Positions 36,497 to 46,064 of a stretch of 64,000 nucleotides of DNA are shown in pieces (the first letter of the stretch is position 1; each line of letters starts with the position of its first letter). The stretch is from assembly GCA_963662705.2 (NCBI GenBank), contig OY759767.1, positions 4,216,001-4,280,000 of the forward strand. Direction: 5' to 3'. The translations under genes were made by a program, and so were the position numbers. The notes under the pieces were generated by a model. That model was given only the letters and a program-made list of their open reading frames with translations, searched no databases and was not told where the DNA came from. Source of the DNA: JAPPHA01 sp963662705. Lineage in GTDB: Bacteria; Pseudomonadota; Alphaproteobacteria; Rhodobacterales; Rhodobacteraceae.

Positions 36497-37701
36497 AAGT
36501 ATTTGGCGGAACCCAGGCAGTTGCCGGCATTACCTGGGGCCTCCGTCGCGGCAGTTGGCGCTCGGTTATACGAAATCGAATTGGCCACTGTGAGATTGAT
36601 GCAAGGCCACCGCCCAATGGGACTGTACCTGCGGCTGCGCTCGCTATTTCTGTCGTCCGTCCGGAGCATGCATCGGATGTCTGTTTCGTTGCCCTTGCCA
36701 ACGATGCGGGTGAACGATTTCTGACGGTCGTGATTGCCGATGGTGCGCCGACCGTGTTCTCCGAAGAGGTGTATGACGATCGCTCAAAGTGGATTTTGGC
36801 AATCGATGAGGCGATTCAGAACACAAGCATCAATCGGATATATTTGCCACAAGACGGCGAAGATCTTCGTGACAGTTCGGAAAACCCGAAAGGAAACATA
36901 TACTGGTATTCAGCCGCTGAATTGTCGGTTCCGCAGGGTATCCAGCCGGTCTACAGACGAAATCGACTCAAGTATGTGGTAGCAAGTGCGGCGCTTTTGG
37001 TTGTCGTTGGATTTGGTGCATCGGTTAGCTGGCTCATTCAGGAACAAGACTTGCGTGCACGCAAGGCAGCCGAAGTGTCGAGAACGAAGGACCTGATCAC
37101 AGAAGTGTCGCGACTCGACATTTCTCCGATTATTGACCATTGCATTGAAACGCTTGGAGAATTCTGGCCTATGGCTCCGGAATGGACGCTGGTCGAAGAG
37201 GGGTGCGTCGTAAATCCGGATCGACCGCCGCACGGTTTGCCGGACATCCAGACACCCAACGCATTTTCATTTCGTTTATACAGGCTTGTCGGGCGGTGGA
37301 ATGAATTCCTCGCTGGCCATGCAGCGGAGCGTGTCACGAGGGAATTCAGTGGATCAATTCATCGCGATGCATCAAGCATCGTGTTGTATCGAGAAGTTGT
37401 CACGTCGCGCCAAATCGTTGAACGCGGATTTCAGCCGGAGACCGATGTTGCCGCCGCACTGGAAAGGTTGTTTGTTGGAAAGGTCAAGATTGAGAAAGGT
37501 ACAACTTCAAGGCGCGATATGGTCGAAGCGTCCACGGCGCTTGAGTTACTCGCGGTGCTCAGCCGTTTGAAAACCGGTACGGTAGAGACCGCCAGTATCA
37601 GCCGAAGGCTTGACGGCGGCATTTCGAAAATGCGGGTTCATCCCATACGTATACAGACCGAAAGAACTGGAGCAACTGAACAGCCCGGCGGGCAAGAATG
37701 A
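36484..37701 (+). CDS. PilO-like pilus accessory protein, probable CTG start
   Basis: The frame is open from an in-frame stop at 36463 and has no ATG, GTG or TTG before 36730, yet residues upstream of 36730 look coding (ATVEVFGGTQAVAGITWGLR, typical of the PilO start). A CTG at 36484 lies eight bases after AAGGAG, giving 405 residues. The N-terminal half is a PilO-type cytoplasmic domain; one transmembrane helix (VVASAALLVVVGFGASVSWLI) lies in the middle, and a periplasmic domain follows. PilO is an inner-membrane accessory of type IVb pili. The name is supported by pattern and by the PilN/PilL-like neighbours. Confidence 0.6.
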   Translation: MATVEVFGGTQAVAGITWGLRRGSWRSVIRNRIGHCEIDARPPPNGTVPAAALAISVVRPEHASDVCFVALANDAGERFLTVVIADGAPTVFSEEVYDDRSKWILAIDEAIQNTSINRIYLPQDGEDLRDSSENPKGNIYWYSAAELSVPQGIQPVYRRNRLKYVVASAALLVVVGFGASVSWLIQEQDLRARKAAEVSRTKDLITEVSRLDISPIIDHCIETLGEFWPMAPEWTLVEEGCVVNPDRPPHGLPDIQTPNAFSFRLYRLVGRWNEFLAGHAAERVTREFSGSIHRDASSIVLYREVVTSRQIVERGFQPETDVAAALERLFVGKVKIEKGTTSRRDMVEASTALELLAVLSRLKTGTVETASISRRLDGGISKMRVHPIRIQTERTGATEQPGGQE

Positions 37702-37877
37702 CTGATCTGGAATTGACATGATTGGGGTCGCACCGAACGTAGTTCGGATTTTGAGGTGGAGGATTAAGTTTCCGAAGCAGGTGTTCTGTCAGCTAACGTC
37801 TGGACTTTATGGACAGCGGGCAGCAACACGAGGTTGCTACCCACCGAAAACCAAGTAGCCTAGCAAATGGCGATTTT

Positions 37878-38340
37878 TCAGAAACTAGAGGCCAGATCAG
37901 CGGACTAGCCGCTCAAATTTGTCGTGCCATTCTTGCCGGAACCAGCGCCGACTTGGAAGGATACGCCAGCACCGAGGCCGAGACCATTGCGACACCAACG
38001 CCAGTAGCCTTTTCCTCCGTGGTGGTAGTAGCAGCAGCGCTATCGGCAAACGTGACTCTCGTCGTCTTTGCGGTCGAAGTGCCACCATTCACACCGATGG
38101 TGATGTAACCCGGTCGTGTACGCGATCCCGATGCCAGTATGCGCGGTTGTTTTTTTGCCTGTCATTGCCACTTGCACCCGCTGTTGCGACTGAAGCTATA
38201 GTATCAACTGCCTCTCTAACCGTATCGTCGCTCCTTCTAGAGTAGTTGGCCACGACGGAGAAACCGTTACCCACGTCAGCTGAAGCACTCGCCCCGATAA
38301 TCGACGCCTTTTCGTTTCTCTCATTTTGATTTTCACGCTG
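37878..38340 (-). pseudogene. 3' fragment of a third porin gene
   Basis: Minus-strand peptides KASIIGASASADVGNGFSVV and, after a frame change near 38105, TIGVNGGTSTAKTTRVTFAD match the last third of porin 2 (KASIIGASVSADMGNGFSV, VGVNAGSSTTKT). The terminal strand at 37878-37900 is recognisable but frameshifted. The signal peptide and first 200 codons are missing. It lies tail to tail with the PilO-like gene. Confidence 0.85.
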
Positions 38341-38649
38341 CGTGAGCAGTACTATCTTAAAACAATTTTCACCAACCCAATCCAAGGCGCAAGTCCATTA
38401 CCACATTGCAAACGCGTGCTATTTTCACTCCCCGGCTCCGATGATGGACACGGGTGACCGCGGAGGAAAAATGACTTTGAAAACGACATAATGCAGCCTG
38501 TCAGCGCCATATCGCGCGCACGAATCACCCCATTCCGGGAAAAAATACAACGCCCCACGATGAACCGTTACAGATCAATCCGGTGCAGACAACGCAGACG
38601 GCTCACTCTTGGCTTACCAATGAACGGCAAAGGAGCGGAGTAGAAAGGT
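38341..38649. other. No recognisable gene
   Basis: No conserved frame. It separates the porin relic from the methyltransferase gene. Confidence 0.4.
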
Positions 38650-39402
38650 TTATTCGAGTTGGTCAGTATAGTCTGAGGTACGACAATCGTCATTGTCGGA
38701 CAGCTTGACAATGTACCAAGCCGGTTGTGCGCGGACAGTTGACAGTTGCACAATTTCTGACCGGCCTTTCAGAAACTCGTCGACCGCCGTTGTCGCGCCA
38801 GGCCACGCATCTTCCTGATAGTCGTCGAGTACGACTATACCTCCCGGTACCAGCCTGTCAAAGAGCGCTTCCAGTACTTCCCTGTGTCCTATGTAGGTGT
38901 CGCAATCGATGTGGAGAAACGCAATGGAAATGTCCGCGATTTCGGGCAGGGTCTGTTCGAAATATCCCTGTTTAAGGACAAGTTTAATGTCGAAACACCG
39001 AGCAAACCGCATCAGACGCTGAGGGACGTCATCAGCATCTTTGAATTTGCCCATTAACCTTTTTTTCGGTCGGAAGAGTTTGACGTCGGCGCCAGTGATT
39101 CCGCTATCGGGAAATCCTTTGAAGCTGTCGAGACCATAGATTATGCGCTCCGATGCCAGTTCCTTTACTGTCCTAGCAATTTGCCGGAGCGATGCCCCCC
39201 GGTAAACACCGCACTCCACGACATCACCTGAAACACACAACGCCTGCTCAAGAAGCGCAATCAGCGAACTCTCTATGCACTCAGTGGAAAGTTCCTTCCA
39301 GTATTCCGCTTTGCCGACATCATTGGACAATAACTTGTCCCGCGCTTCGTCCCTAGAAAAACGCCGGATTTTGCGGCGGTTCCGGAGGTACTGTCGGATC
39401 AT
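38650..39402 (-). CDS. TylF/MycF-type O-methyltransferase
   Basis: A 250-residue SAM-dependent methyltransferase of the macrocin-O-methyltransferase family. GDVVECGVYRGASLRQIA is the SAM-binding motif I, IYGLDSFKGFPDSG motif II, and IAFLHIDCDTYIGHREVLEALF with GGIVVLDDYQ carry the metal-binding aspartates. Relatives methylate sugar hydroxyls on antibiotics or surface glycans; with the glycosyltransferases nearby a glycan substrate is likely. The ATG at 39402 avoids a 27-residue extension of poor composition. Confidence 0.88.
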   Translation of the reverse strand: MIRQYLRNRRKIRRFSRDEARDKLLSNDVGKAEYWKELSTECIESSLIALLEQALCVSGDVVECGVYRGASLRQIARTVKELASERIIYGLDSFKGFPDSGITGADVKLFRPKKRLMGKFKDADDVPQRLMRFARCFDIKLVLKQGYFEQTLPEIADISIAFLHIDCDTYIGHREVLEALFDRLVPGGIVVLDDYQEDAWPGATTAVDEFLKGRSEIVQLSTVRAQPAWYIVKLSDNDDCRTSDYTDQLE

Positions 39403-40257
39403 GGAAGACCTCGCCCGTTTTGTTTGGCAAATGGTGCGACGAAGGCAGTTCAGTGGAGGTTCAGCCGCAAATGTCCGTCTCAATTTTACGTGAGGGCATC
39501 AAAAGACGATAGTTGTAGATACGACTAAGCATTACGTTCCTTTCCCTTCCAACCCGAGACTGAACAAGATCTCATAAGTACGAGACAAGCCACCTCGGAT
39601 CTCCCGTCTTCCAAACTTGCGACGTTGAAAGGAGATTCCTACGCATTTGACGGCACCGGTGCCCGCGCAAACGCGTAAGGCTCTCCCTGAGCTGAAGCAT
39701 GGGTTCTTTCCTCTTTCTTTTTTGCGGGGATGTTTGCTGGAGGCAGCCGTGTGTGAGCGTAAGCGAGCCCTGCCTGGATATCAACAACGCAGTGAACGCG
39801 ACGACTGAACCATTCGCCTGGAAAAGATTGCAGTGCGTTCTGAACGCTGAGTTCGGGACCCCGGCGTCGCAGGTGCCTCCTTACTCCGGCCACCTGGCCG
39901 GTGGAATCCGGATATCGAGATGATTGTTGTTGTTGCGCGACCTGTGGACCTGAGTGCGAGAAGCATGCGAATGTGGTCGTTGCGACGGGTTAGGTGCCAG
40001 CCTCCTCCACGGCTTGTTCACACATCACGCAATGCGCTTGCTGACCCGAAGAACTCATCCACATCTCCACAGGACCCTCCCAGTTCGATTCGATAGGCGT
40101 CGTCGACTCTCCTTTTACCTTTGGCCAGCGATCCTCGGGAGCCAGGAGGCGATCAGGTTCAAGGCCACAATTTTCGCGGGCCATGTCGAGGCGGCGCGGG
40201 CGCTTGGCTGGACACCATTGTTGTGCACAAAAATTTGCGAGAATGAAAACCGTTGTG
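39403..40257. other. Long stretch without a recognisable gene
   Basis: Overlapping short frames only, no family resemblance seen on either strand. Confidence 0.4.
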
Positions 40258-40990
40258 GACATTCGATATCGATCCTGGACTTCCGGACAGTCCTGGAACC
40301 GGACTTCACATGCGTCGACAAATCCCTCTCATCCGGCGGCAGTGTGCGAGGGAGCTTCCAATTCCTGTTCCGACGGTGTCGGTTCAGCAAGAACTTTCCG
40401 CTTAATGCGCTGAAGCCACTTTTCGAGGGACAAGATGCCCTGTTCCGGGGTCTAGACATCCACTGCTCTTGGGACTGTTCGACTCGCCATCCGAAACATT
40501 GGTTGAGCTTCGATGGGAAGTGCAATCATCCCGAATACTCCGAGCGCAGCATCCTCAACCAACTGAAGCTGATGAACATGCTGCTGGGCTTGATCCATCA
40601 CGAACCACCAATACGGATCCGGTGTTAACGGTATTTCGGTAACGGAGATGATCGGAAAGTTCTGATTACTTGCGCCTTTTTCCAACCGCCAACCGTCAGC
40701 ATTTTCGACGCAAGTCAGTCTTTTCTCCGGTTTCAACAACTTCAGGGGAATCCGTTTCGATCCACGCTTCGCCTCCTTCTGCGGCCACATTGAAGAAGAC
40801 CTGACTCGAGCGCTCAAATCGGATCTCGGCAGACTGGACCGGGAAGACATCCGGACTTCGGACAACTGCCACCACAGGCGAGGCGGGGAAAGGACCCACA
40901 TTCCGTAGAACTTGTTTATGCCATTCGACCGTGTATCGAGTCGAAACGATTGGCACAGGAACCGAATACTCGACGCGAAGAAGGCCGATT
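40258..40990 (+). pseudogene. Deleted and frameshifted AAA-ATPase-like/PD-(D/E)XK gene, copy 3
   Basis: The plus strand from 40258 reads SISILDFRTVLEPDFTCVDK, a lost Walker A (FRRCRFSKN), then PLFEGQDALFRGLDIH and WLSFDGKCN, parallel to the intact copy's residues 8-95. After about 40628 roughly 100 residues are missing. From about 40690 the match resumes in shifted frames: VSLFSGFNNF, FDPRFASFCGHIEEDLTRAL, LDREDIRT and RRGGE. It ends near 40990, without the nuclease part. Confidence 0.8.
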
Positions 40991-41085
40991 AGCGAAATTT
41001 CGCATCACCTTTAGGCGAAGTTGAAACCTTGGCAAAATCTAAACGGTATCGGAACGTCGTCCAAATGCGACGAAAACGTCCGTTA

Positions 41086-41889
41086 TCACAGTTCCAGAAG
41101 CGCCTTGAACCGATACTTCCAGATTCTCTGGACGAATGTCCGTCTGAGCAACGGAGCATGCTCAGCCAGGAAATGTCCGTGCTTCTTCAAGATTTTTTGA
41201 TAGCACCTGACTCGTCCCTTCGAACTGGCGGATCGACCCAAGCTCGCCCTGTCTGGCATTCCGGCGTGATGCCTGACTACATTTCTAATCACTCCTGGCT
41301 CTGGGTCATTCCACATGATGCAACCGGCCGCGACAAGGCGAATACAAAGTTCCGCATCCTCACTAATGAAAAGTTCTTCGTCAAACCCGTCGAGCGCCAG
41401 GAACATATCACGCCTTATCCATAATCCAGATGTGACCCGTAATTTGGCCTGAAGCGGCGCGGTGGCATCCAAGAGTCCTGTCATCCATTGATACGGAGGG
41501 GATTTCCTTGAAAACAGACGGCCGGACGAATTACGTTGCAGGTTTACGCAAGAGCCAAAACTCACATCTGGATGGCCATCTGCAGCATCAAGGATTCGGC
41601 TGCAGTAGTCCGGCAATAGCTCGTCGTCATCGTCCAGAAACAGTACGACCGGATGGCGCGCTCGCCTCGCCCCGGTATTCCGAGCGCCAGAAGGTCCGCG
41701 CGGGCCGGGATTGTCGATTACAATCACCACCCCCCCGTATTCTTCAAGTACCTTTCGCGCCGGAACCCTGCTGCCGTCATCGACGACAATTATTTCACTT
41801 TTCGTCGGCAGAGTCGGTACTGCCGACGCAACGGCCCGTGCGAGGCCTTCTTGCCGGTCTCTCGTTGGAATGATTATCGAAATCGGCAT
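41086..41889 (-). CDS. Family 2 glycosyltransferase
   Basis: A 267-residue GT-A enzyme. It begins MPISIIIPTRDRQEGLARAV, has the nucleotide-sugar motif EIIVVDDGS (residues about 33-41), the metal site VLFLDDDDELLP and the acceptor-side GFDEELFISEDAELCIRL, where ED is the usual catalytic pair. There is no membrane segment, so it probably acts in the cytoplasm on a surface glycan. Full length and intact. Confidence 0.92.
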   Translation of the reverse strand: MPISIIIPTRDRQEGLARAVASAVPTLPTKSEIIVVDDGSRVPARKVLEEYGGVVIVIDNPGPRGPSGARNTGARRARHPVVLFLDDDDELLPDYCSRILDAADGHPDVSFGSCVNLQRNSSGRLFSRKSPPYQWMTGLLDATAPLQAKLRVTSGLWIRRDMFLALDGFDEELFISEDAELCIRLVAAGCIMWNDPEPGVIRNVVRHHAGMPDRASLGRSASSKGRVRCYQKILKKHGHFLAEHAPLLRRTFVQRIWKYRFKALLEL

Positions 41890-42212
41890 GTCGGCGCATT
41901 AAGCACATTAATTCGGTGCGCAAAAGCCTCATGGCCAGCGCAGTTCATGCGTCATTTTTGAGCCTCACGACCGGAGCACTCAGGCTGTAGAAGATTTCAG
42001 TGTGAATTGTTAACTCAAGCAAAAACCTTCCATTGTCGGCGGACGATACTTGGAACTGGCGTATTTCCGGATTAGTGGCCAGCCATTGCAGAGCACTCAA
42101 ATGGCAATCGCAACCCACCCGGAAGCAAGGTCGAATTTCAACTAATTCGACGCGTCCCAATTTCTCTACATTTGGCCAAATGAGATTGAGATTAGCCGTA
42201 GGTGTCTTCCGA
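41890..42212. other. Gap with a weak candidate frame
   Basis: A minus-strand frame (41945-42247) has protein-like composition (ATNPEIRQFQVSSADNGRFL) but overlaps the next gene, lacks a convincing start and matches no family I recognise. It may be a remnant. Confidence 0.3.
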
Positions 42213-43019
42213 TCAGATTTGGCCAACCATCTCGTCCTCGAACCCATATCTCAGCCAGTTTTCACGGACCCATCTCACAGGACCGCGCCCATAGTGAGGA
42301 AACTTTGCCCAGGATTGCCCGGAGGCCGTCGCTAGGAGATGCGGCCTCGGAAAACCATGAAATGCGACGAGGCGAGTCGCGCCGTCGGGGTGTCGAGGGG
42401 AGGCGAACCAATCAATGACAGGTGCTCTTCTGAGGTGAATCTTAAAGGTGGATATCCATTGATCAGGCCAAAATGCAACATTACGTGCGTGATCTGCAAC
42501 AAAGTCCTGCTCAATCACGTAATCCCTGTGCACAGAATTCTTGTTCGAGAGGAAGCGCGTGAGGATGTGCTTCTGTGACCCAATCTCAAGTGCAAATGCG
42601 CCTGTCATAAGCTGAACAGAGAATTTCCTGTAGCCTACACGATGTTTGAGCTTCGGGTAATTTCGCATTGAGCAAAAAGAGCCTTGTTCGCCGAAATCAA
42701 ACAACGGGTCGAGATTGCCAACGACGAGAGTATCAAGATCCAGATAGAGAAAACGACCTGAAAGGCCGTATAGGTTTTCGGAAAGTAAGCATAGTTTAGG
42801 CCATCCTCCAACTCCCGATGGATCAAAAGGTGCATCAAACGCGCCAATGTCCGGAATCGGATAACAGTCGATTTCAGATGAAATACCAGACGTGTCGTCC
42901 GTGAGGCAGACAAAATGAACTGGACCAGTTGTGTTTCTGACCACTGCCTGATGCAGAATATTCACATAGAATGGTCGATACACCCCTTTGCCCCACTTCA
43001 TTGTCAGAACTGTTTTCAC
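42213..43019 (-). CDS. Putative glycosyltransferase (GT-A fold)
   Basis: A 268-residue protein. It opens MKTVLTMKWGKGVYRPFYVN; PVHFVCLTDDTSG and FLYLDLDTLVVGNLDPLF carry the DxD motif (LDLDT) that binds metal and nucleotide sugar, and QDFVADHA follows. The pattern is close to the GT8-type and capsular transferases. Substrate unknown. No adjacent gene in the same operon; the upstream flank contains relics. Confidence 0.8.
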   Translation of the reverse strand: MKTVLTMKWGKGVYRPFYVNILHQAVVRNTTGPVHFVCLTDDTSGISSEIDCYPIPDIGAFDAPFDPSGVGGWPKLCLLSENLYGLSGRFLYLDLDTLVVGNLDPLFDFGEQGSFCSMRNYPKLKHRVGYRKFSVQLMTGAFALEIGSQKHILTRFLSNKNSVHRDYVIEQDFVADHARNVAFWPDQWISTFKIHLRRAPVIDWFASPRHPDGATRLVAFHGFPRPHLLATASGQSWAKFPHYGRGPVRWVRENWLRYGFEDEMVGQI

Positions 43020-43416
43020 TTGTAGTCTTCCGAGGTGAGACCTGTATGAACTTGACCCAAATGTGCGCGGCTCTGCGAGATATGGTATTCTGAGTCAGTT
43101 TTCAACGAAAGACGGGGAGGCCTCACCCGTACTGAAAAACTCCGAACACGAAACAAAAAAACGGAATAGCAAACGCATTTGAGCCGAAAGGCCTTTCCCC
43201 TTGACACACGTACTTCCTCATTCGTGCGGTGCGTATGGTGACGGACAACGACGTTCTTCTCATGCCCAGCTGATGAAGAAACGGCTCGCTCTTGCGGCAG
43301 TGGTTTGAGGAAATGTTTGTCGACAACGAGGCCCATTCCCGCAATCATGTCGGCGTTCGCTGGCACAACGGATTCACATACCCCGCCTATGTCAGGAGCA
43401 AGAATGGTACCTGCTT
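43020..43416. other. No recognisable gene
   Basis: Short frames only. The 3' part may include decayed upstream sequence of the integrase fragment that follows. Confidence 0.35.
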
Positions 43417-43608
43417 AAGTCAGAGGTCGACCTCAACACGATCCGTGCCTGACTCGGCCATGTCAGCCTTGAGACCACCAATATCTATGCCGAGATTGAT
43501 CTCGAGATGAAGGCTAAGGCGATGGCGCTGTGCGATGCAGCGGAACCCGGGCCGGAAAGAACCTGGAAGGATAACAAGAGATTGATGGCGTTTCTCGACG
43601 CGCTCTGA
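43417..43608 (+). pseudogene. C-terminal fragment of a tyrosine recombinase
   Basis: The frame reads VDLNTIRA, a stop in place of the conserved tryptophan, then LGHVSLETTNIYAEIDLEMK, which contains the LGH and the nucleophile region (NIYAE) of XerC/D-type integrases. It ends with a natural stop at 43606-43608. Only about 60 codons remain. It is unrelated to the intact recombinase at 19.8 kb. Confidence 0.8.
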
Positions 43609-43961
43609 GCGGAAAAGATTATGTTGGGGTGAGCGGGAGAATCCCGATCCCCGGATCACGGTTCCGGCTCACCGCAACACTCCTCCTGTGATCGCTGTAC
43701 ATGCGAGGGGAAGTGCCACGTGCACTGCCCTGACGCGGATCTGTGTCACTTTGGCGCAACAAATTTCCCCGCACATGTGCAACCGCAGGGGCGGCTGAAC
43801 TGGCGTGACAGCATAGAACAGACGGACAGGAGGGCCCCGAGATTGACTACGCCCTTTCGCCGGAAACCCGGCCAATGAATGCGCGTGGCGTACAAGATTC
43901 TATGTTGCGAAGATTCCAGCGATGCCACGATTAATCTGATACTTTTAAGCCACCGAAAAAA
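43609..43961. other. No recognisable gene
   Basis: Spacer between the integrase and IS630 relics; no conserved frame. Confidence 0.4.
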
Positions 43962-44230
43962 ATGACCGCAACATTTGCGTTCCATTTCATCCCGACTTCG
44001 GCCTCGTGGATGTATGCCATCGAGGGTTTCTTTTCCAAACCTTCGAGGCAGAGGCTCAAGAACGCGATTTTCAATTCGCTCGACGGGTGCATTGCGGCGA
44101 TCGAGGGTTACGTCGAGCATCACAACACAAATAACGCCCAGCCGAGTCGCTAGAACAAGGCGCCCGAAGACCTCGTGGAGGCGTGGAAAAAGGGACACCG
44201 GAAGCTGCAGGAATCGGCATCTCGACAAAG
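43962..44230 (+). pseudogene. IS630-family transposase C-terminal fragment
   Basis: The plus frame FHFIPTSASWMYAIEGFFSK, then RLKNAIFNSLDGCIAAIEGYVEHHN, is the end of the IS630 DDE domain (the glutamate is in AIEGFF). After an in-frame TAG at about 44151 it continues with KAPEDLVEAWKKGHRKLQ, the usual C-terminus. The two catalytic aspartates are not present. Confidence 0.85.
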
Positions 44231-44408
44231 AATCGCAACACTAGAATGTGGCTGATTGAACTCTTCAAGCGGCCGAAAAATCGGTTTTATACGGTGTTTC
44301 AAGTGATTCCAACGAAACGACTCACCCGCGCCAATCTTTTCGTTAGCCAACACAGTACACGACTCACTAGACTTTGGGTAGTTTGACCGATCTTTTCGGG
44401 ATGGCCGT

Positions 44409-44774
44409 TTGCCATGCCAGGAGTGCGTCATCCTGGTCGTAGATGATCCTGCGAAGGTCCTGCACGTCGCTCCTCGGTGGCTCGAGGCCGTCCTGGCGCG
44501 GGGGTATGGCGAGGAAAAGGCCACGGAACTGCTCGCCGCGAAGGACCTGCCGGACAGCGTCAAAAACTACGAGGGCAACCGCCGGATCATGGCGATCGTT
44601 AAGGTCGACCAGATCCCGCCAGACCGAACGTGTCGCGACGCTTGGGAGTTTGACACTGGAATTGCACCGCGTATATGGACTGACCGTTGGAAGGCCAAAG
44701 TGTCGTTGAACGAGCCACTCCGGTCGGCAACCGAGAGTAAAAAATGTGACGACCAAACCGAAAACCAAACCTAA
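44409..44774 (+). pseudogene. Possible phage tail-region gene remnant
   Basis: The segment AVLARGYGEEKATELLAAKDLPDSV and VDQIPPDRTCRDAWEFDTG resembles the end of small phage tail-assembly proteins, which often finish with a DIP-DRTFRDAWE pattern. The N-terminal part is not recognised, and no ribosome binding site is obvious. The adjacent frame at 44746 supports a prophage origin. Low certainty. Confidence 0.35.
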
Positions 44775-45132
44775 CGCGACCATCGATTTTGACGGAAAGC
44801 AATATAGATTCAGTCAGATCAGCGTGCCTAACAACCGCGTTTTTCGCTACGCGTAGGAGTTGATCGACGGCGAGACGGTGGTGAAGGTCAACATGGAAAA
44901 GGCACGCGAAATTCAGAAATTCCGGATAAGACAGGAAAGGGTCGACCAGTGGCCCGTCGCCCATGCGGCTTGGAACATGCCGGCAGACGCCGGCAACCAA
45001 GCGGCGCTGGATGAAGCCGCCGCCTTCCGCCAGAAGTTTCGTGCTGCGCCTGATCACTTGTTGATTGATGCTGCCAGCACCCCAGGGCCACTCGCGCTTT
45101 GCACGATGTCGGCAATCCTGGAGGCAACATGA
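44746..45132 (+). pseudogene. Possible phage tail-assembly gene remnant with internal stop
   Basis: From a GTG at 44746 the frame reads through NATIDFDGKQYRFSQISVPN, has a TAG at 44854-44856, and continues with VNMEKAREIQKFRIRQERVDQW, then a helix-rich tail. The charged helix with a following AALDEAAAFRQKFRAAP is like the C-terminus of phage tail chaperones. It is 30 bases upstream of the FkbM gene. Confidence 0.35.
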
Positions 45133-45162
45133 ACGATCAAGTAATCGCAGGAAACAAAGGCA

Positions 45163-46002
45163 ATGCTTAAGCTGCAAGCTGCGTTTTTGCGTTATGCCAC
45201 CCGTCGTCAATTGCGGCGATTCGATTCTTCGGAAGTCGTTCCTACGGTCCGTACCGTGCTTCTTGGCGACTACATCTCGAATCGCATCATTCTTGATGGC
45301 ATCTTCGAGGAGCCCGAACTCGACGTCTTGTCCCGCGAGTTGTTTCACCTCCTGCCATCCAACTCTACGGCACTCGATATAGGGGCGAATATTGGCAATC
45401 ACACGATGTATTTCGCGAGGTACTTTGACAGGGTAATCGCGTTCGAGCCTAATCCGATGGCGGCCGCAGTGCTGCGAGTCAACGTCATGGGAGCGGGTTC
45501 GAATGTGATAGTTGTGACGAAAGGCCTCTCCGATGCTTCCGGCATGCGAAATTTCAAGTTTGACAACATTAATCTTAGTGCCTCGCACGTCACTGACGAT
45601 CTCGCCGACGCTAACATTGAAGTGACGACGCTTGATGCATTGATTGAGCCTCTGAAGCTACAGAACGTCAGTTTTTTGAAAATCGATGTTGAAGGGCATG
45701 AGGACAAGGTCATTGCTGGAGCTTCGGAATTTCTGTCGGCCTCCCATCCAATTGTCGCCATGGAAGGACTTTACAAAGATGATCCCGAAAAGGGTGCACG
45801 TGTCACAGTTCTCCTGAGAGACTTAGGATACCGGCACTTTTATCGCCTTTCCGGAGGAGGGAGGACCGCGATTGGCCGTAACTTGCACAAGGCGATTCCG
45901 AAACCTTTCCGGCGTCAACGAGGGCTGTTTTCGCTAGAGAGAATTGATGGATTAACGGGAGAGAACCACACCTTGGCGATTGCCGCCGCGGCCGCCATTT
46001 GA
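45163..46002 (+). CDS. FkbM-family methyltransferase
   Basis: A 279-residue SAM methyltransferase. Motif I is STALDIGANIGNHTMYFA (residues about 68-85), motif II VIAFEPNPMAAAVL, motif IV FLKIDVEGHEDKVIAG, which defines the FkbM family. Such enzymes O-methylate sugars on polyketides, glycolipids or polysaccharides. The gene appears intact and stands alone. Confidence 0.9.
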   Translation: MLKLQAAFLRYATRRQLRRFDSSEVVPTVRTVLLGDYISNRIILDGIFEEPELDVLSRELFHLLPSNSTALDIGANIGNHTMYFARYFDRVIAFEPNPMAAAVLRVNVMGAGSNVIVVTKGLSDASGMRNFKFDNINLSASHVTDDLADANIEVTTLDALIEPLKLQNVSFLKIDVEGHEDKVIAGASEFLSASHPIVAMEGLYKDDPEKGARVTVLLRDLGYRHFYRLSGGGRTAIGRNLHKAIPKPFRRQRGLFSLERIDGLTGENHTLAIAAAAAI

Positions 46003-46064
46003 CCCGTTTTATCAAGTTTTTTGTATCGTCTTTAAACGATGCTCATTGGCCGCCGCGCTTGAGA

